A DNA stretch of 6,948 bases from DATGLG01 sp035294245 (lineage in GTDB: Bacteria > Pseudomonadota > Alphaproteobacteria > JACZXZ01), in contig DATGLG010000069.1 of NCBI GenBank assembly GCA_035294245.1, forward strand, positions 1-6,948, in the 5' to 3' direction. How positions within the stretch are numbered: the stretch's first letter is position 1; each line of letters begins with the position of its first letter. A model generated the notes under the pieces. It was not told the origin of the DNA and did no database searches. It saw nothing but the letters and a program-made list of their open reading frames with translations. Below, piece after piece: positions 5,079 through 6,948 of this stretch. The position numbers and the translations under genes are program-made.

Positions 5079-6272
5079 ATGGCAGAGGTTCAGGCGACGG
5101 CGGCAGCCGGCAAGCTCGTCATCCGCAATATCGGTCTCCTGCTGTCGGGCGATCTCGCCCGACCCATCCTCGACGCCGACACCATCGTCGCGGTGGACGG
5201 GCGCATCGCGGCGATCGGCAAGGCCAAGGACGTGGACCAGGCGGGGGCCAAGACGGTCGTCGACGCCAAGGGCACCACGGTGGCACCCGGCCTCATCGAC
5301 AGCCACGTCCATCCCGTCTTCGGCGACTGGACGCCGCGCCAGTCCCAGCTCAACTGGATCGACAGCTTCCTCCATGGCGGGGTCACGACCATGATCTCGG
5401 CGGGCGAGGTGCATCTCCCGGGACGCCCGCGCGACATCGTCGGCCTCAAGGCCCTCGCCATCACGGCGCAGCGCGCCTTCGCCAATCTGCGCCCCGGCGG
5501 GGTCAAGGTCCATGCGGGAGCGCCGGTGCTCGAGCAGGGCATGGTCGAGAGCGACTTCCAGGAGCTCGCCGCGGCCGGCGTCAAGCTCCTCGGCGAGGTC
5601 GGGCTCGGCGGGGTCAAGGCGGGAGACGAGGCGCGCCGCATGGTCGCCTGGGCGCGCAAATACGGCATCAACAGCACCATCCACACCGGCGGCCCGTCCA
5701 TTCCCGGCTCGGGCCTCATCGACAAGGACGTCGTGCTCGAGGCGGATGCGGACGTCATCGGCCATATCAATGGCGGGCACACGGCGCTTCCCGTCGAGCA
5801 GATCCGCGCGCTTTGCGAGGGCTGCGACCGCGCCATCGAGATCGTCCATAACGGCAACGAGCGCGCGGCGCTCTACGCCCTTCGCACCGCCAAGGAGCTC
5901 GGCCAGCTCGCGCGCGTCATCCTCGGCACCGACAGCCCGGCGGGCTCGGGGGTGCAGCCCCTCGGCATCCTGCGCATGATCGCCCTCCTATCGAGCCTCG
6001 GCGAGGTGCCGGCGGAGCAGGCCTTCTGCTTCGCGACGGGCAACACCGCGCGGCTGCGCAAGCTCGACACCGGCCTCATCGAGGCGGGGCGCGCCGCCGA
6101 TTTCGTCATCCTCGACCGCGCCCAGCACACCGCCGGCAAGACGCTTCTCGAAAGCGTCGCGCTCGGCGACATTCCGGGCGTCGGCATGACCATCATCGAC
6201 GGCATCGTGCGCTCGGGGCGCAGCCGCAACACGCCGCCGGCGACGCAGATTCCCGAGGTCGTCGGCAAATGA
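5079..6272 (+). CDS. ena: Enamidase-like amidohydrolase (1,4,5,6-tetrahydro-6-oxonicotinate hydrolase family)
   Basis: This 397-residue cytoplasmic enzyme has the amidohydrolase TIM-barrel fold with a binuclear metal site. Likely ligands are H76 and H78 (DSHVHP), bridging E173 (LGEVGLG, glutamate where many relatives have a carboxylated lysine), H202 (IHTGG), H229 (GHINGG) and D285 (GTDSPAG). From memory it follows the Eubacterium barkeri enamidase closely along its length: LHGGVTTMISAG (98-109), GRPRD (115-119), KALAIT (124-129), GVKVH (141-145), HTGG.SIPGS (202-211), PLGILR (294-299), and a C-terminal SRNTPPA (382-388). Enamidase opens the ring of tetrahydro-oxonicotinate, giving 2-formylglutarate and ammonia. 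Length is normal, with about seven extra residues at the N-terminus. Family assignment is strong. The exact substrate is inferred and another cyclic amide is possible. The gene follows a repeat element and is coupled to the MarR gene by a 4-bp overlap. Confidence 0.85.
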   Translation: MAEVQATAAAGKLVIRNIGLLLSGDLARPILDADTIVAVDGRIAAIGKAKDVDQAGAKTVVDAKGTTVAPGLIDSHVHPVFGDWTPRQSQLNWIDSFLHGGVTTMISAGEVHLPGRPRDIVGLKALAITAQRAFANLRPGGVKVHAGAPVLEQGMVESDFQELAAAGVKLLGEVGLGGVKAGDEARRMVAWARKYGINSTIHTGGPSIPGSGLIDKDVVLEADADVIGHINGGHTALPVEQIRALCEGCDRAIEIVHNGNERAALYALRTAKELGQLARVILGTDSPAGSGVQPLGILRMIALLSSLGEVPAEQAFCFATGNTARLRKLDTGLIEAGRAADFVILDRAQHTAGKTLLESVALGDIPGVGMTIIDGIVRSGRSRNTPPATQIPEVVGK

Positions 6273-6757
6273 CCGCGGCGCGAGCGGAAGCGGCAGCCAG
6301 CTCGGCGCGGCCGCGCCGGCCGGCATCGGCGGCGCGCGCGGGCGAGCGCTACGTCCTCGACGCGCAGGTGGGGTTCCTTTTGCGCAAGGCCCAGCAGCGC
6401 GCGACGGCGATCTTCCTGCGCCAGTTCGGCGCCCATCAGTTGACGCCGACCCAATGGGCGGCCCTCGCCAAGCTGCGCCAGGAGGGCAGCCTCTCCCAGA
6501 ACCGCCTCGGCCGGCTGACGGCGATGGACCCGGCGACGATCCAGGGCGTCATCCGCCGCCTCGCCGCGCGCGGCCTCATCGCCCATCTGCCCGATCCCAA
6601 GGACCGGCGGCGCAAGAGCCTGGCGCTCACCCAAGCGGGCGCGACCCTCGTCGAGCGCCTCGTCGCCGCGGCCGTCGCGGTGAGTGCGGAGACGCTCAAG
6701 CCCCTCGCCGCCGAAGAACGAAAGCGCCTCCTCGATCTCCTCGCGCGCCTGGGATGA
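6269..6757 (+). CDS. MarR-family transcriptional regulator, NicR/BpsR-like
   Basis: This 162-residue winged-helix regulator probably controls the enamidase gene and perhaps the transporter. After a basic, alanine-rich N-terminal tail (about 1-27) comes YVLDAQVGFLLRKAQQR (28-44), a dimerisation helix. The DNA-binding part is LSQNRLGRLTAMDPATIQGVIRRLAARGL (75-103), with a wing at DPKDRRRKSLALT (109-121). The DxRxR-type wing and the length are standard for MarR proteins. The combination of YVLD.QVGFLLRKA, LTPTQWAALAKL and LSQN.LGRLTAMD.ATI recalls NicR/BpsR, repressors relieved by 6-hydroxynicotinate; this is from memory, not a search. The ATG at 6269 overlaps the enamidase TGA (ATGA), with GAGG at 6254-6257, so it is co-transcribed and translationally coupled. 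No other ATG lies in frame before residue 86. The effector is inferred from family and neighbours. Confidence 0.88.
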   Translation: MTAARAEAAASSARPRRPASAARAGERYVLDAQVGFLLRKAQQRATAIFLRQFGAHQLTPTQWAALAKLRQEGSLSQNRLGRLTAMDPATIQGVIRRLAARGLIAHLPDPKDRRRKSLALTQAGATLVERLVAAAVAVSAETLKPLAAEERKRLLDLLARLG

Positions 6758-6779
6758 GGATGGCCTTTGTCGCGATGTC

Positions 6780-6797
6780 GTCATTCCCGCGAAAGCG
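6780..6797 (+). repeat. Truncated short-type half-repeat
   Basis: GTCATTCCCGCGAAAGCG matches the first 18 bases of the 27-bp short half and then breaks off into unrelated sequence (CTAGGGCATC). It begins 22 nt after the MarR stop and cannot form the full stem. It looks like a decayed or interrupted copy next to the intact unit 4. The bases between it and unit 4 (6798-6846) show no gene. Confidence 0.7.
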
Positions 6798-6846
6798 CTA
6801 GGGCATCACACAAGTCTGGATGGGCGCCGCTTCCAAAGGAATAGCC

Positions 6847-6928
6847 GTCATTCCGGCCGGAGCGCAGCGGAGAGCCGGAATCCAGGTTTTCCGCGGAAAT
6901 ACTGGATTCCCGCTTTCGCGGGAATGAC
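6847..6928. repeat. Composite inverted-repeat element, unit 4 (B-A' type, intact)
   Basis: This is the most complete copy in the window. The long half, 6847-6885 (39 bp), has stem ATTCCGGC (6850-6857) with GCCGGAAT (6874-6881). A 16-nt spacer with TTTCCGCGGAAA follows, then the short half 6902-6928 (27 bp) with stem ATTCCCGC/GCGGGAAT. Both ends carry GTCATT/AATGAC, giving terminal inverted repeats. The inner arms ATCCAG and CTGGAT can pair with each other instead. It lies downstream of the MarR gene with no gene after it, so it may also affect transcript ends. Confidence 0.8.
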
Positions 6929-6948
6929 GAGGGGGAGAGTGCAGACTG
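6867..6948. repeat. 82-bp direct repeat, right copy (runs to the window edge)
   Basis: Identical base for base to 37-118. It covers most of unit 4 and the same 20-nt tail (GAGGGGGAGAGTGCAGACTG). The match continues to the last base shown, so where the identity ends is unknown. To the left the copies part at once (position 6866 A versus 36 C), so the two elements differ in their outer long half. Confidence 0.9.

Noticed and set aside
4965..5849. Minus-strand reading frame of 294 codons opposite the enamidase-like gene
   Set aside because: It runs through a non-coding repeat element and antisense to a gene whose metal ligands are all identified. No family is recognisable.
37..6948. Composite transposon bounded by the direct repeats
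   Set aside because: No transposase or integrase gene lies in the window, and the bounding repeats are short hairpin elements, not insertion sequences. I keep the direct repeat as a finding without calling a transposon.
6758..6948. Intrinsic terminator after the regulator gene
   Set aside because: Hairpins are present in unit 4, but no T-run follows them and the element starts about 90 nt after the stop, so I do not call a terminator.
1..6948. tRNA, rRNA or riboswitch genes
   Set aside because: None was recognised on reading. Apart from the repeats, the stem-loop and the leader, the short intergenic spaces show no cloverleaf or known riboswitch core.

Overview
The window is about two-thirds G+C with tightly packed plus-strand genes. 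The codon use, the style of the transporter, and the inverted-repeat elements (GTCATTCCCGC type) between genes suggest a high-GC proteobacterium, most likely an alphaproteobacterium of the Hyphomicrobiales kind. That assignment is inferred from style and I could not test it with a marker gene.

Layout. Positions 1-210 hold two composite inverted-repeat elements. An AT-richer leader (211-293) precedes a complete ABC importer of the branched-chain/hydrophobic amino acid (HAAT, Liv) type: a secreted binding protein (294-1505), a GC stem-loop (1517-1549), one 619-residue permease in which the LivH and LivM halves are fused (1622-3481), then LivG (3478-4224) and LivF (4221-4925). The last three genes overlap by 4 bp each. 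A third repeat element (4964-5023) separates the importer from a second block. That block is an amidohydrolase very like enamidase of nicotinate fermentation (5079-6272) followed, again with a 4-bp overlap, by a MarR-family regulator (6269-6757). From 6758 to the end there is no gene, only a broken half-repeat and a fourth composite element. Its last 82 bases, 6867-6948, are identical to 37-118.

How the genes may work together. The enamidase family hydrolyses 1,4,5,6-tetrahydro-6-oxonicotinate to 2-formylglutarate and ammonia. The MarR protein resembles the NicR/BpsR branch, which senses 6-hydroxynicotinate. Liv-type importers are often used for aromatic or heterocyclic acids rather than leucine. 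The best reading is a small module for uptake and hydrolytic ring opening of a nicotinate-derived or similar lactam compound, controlled by a co-transcribed repressor. The oxidising and reducing steps that should precede the enamidase are not in the window.

The most unusual structural signals are the two-hairpin repeat family, with compensatory base changes between copies, and the perfect 82-bp direct repeat bracketing the whole module.
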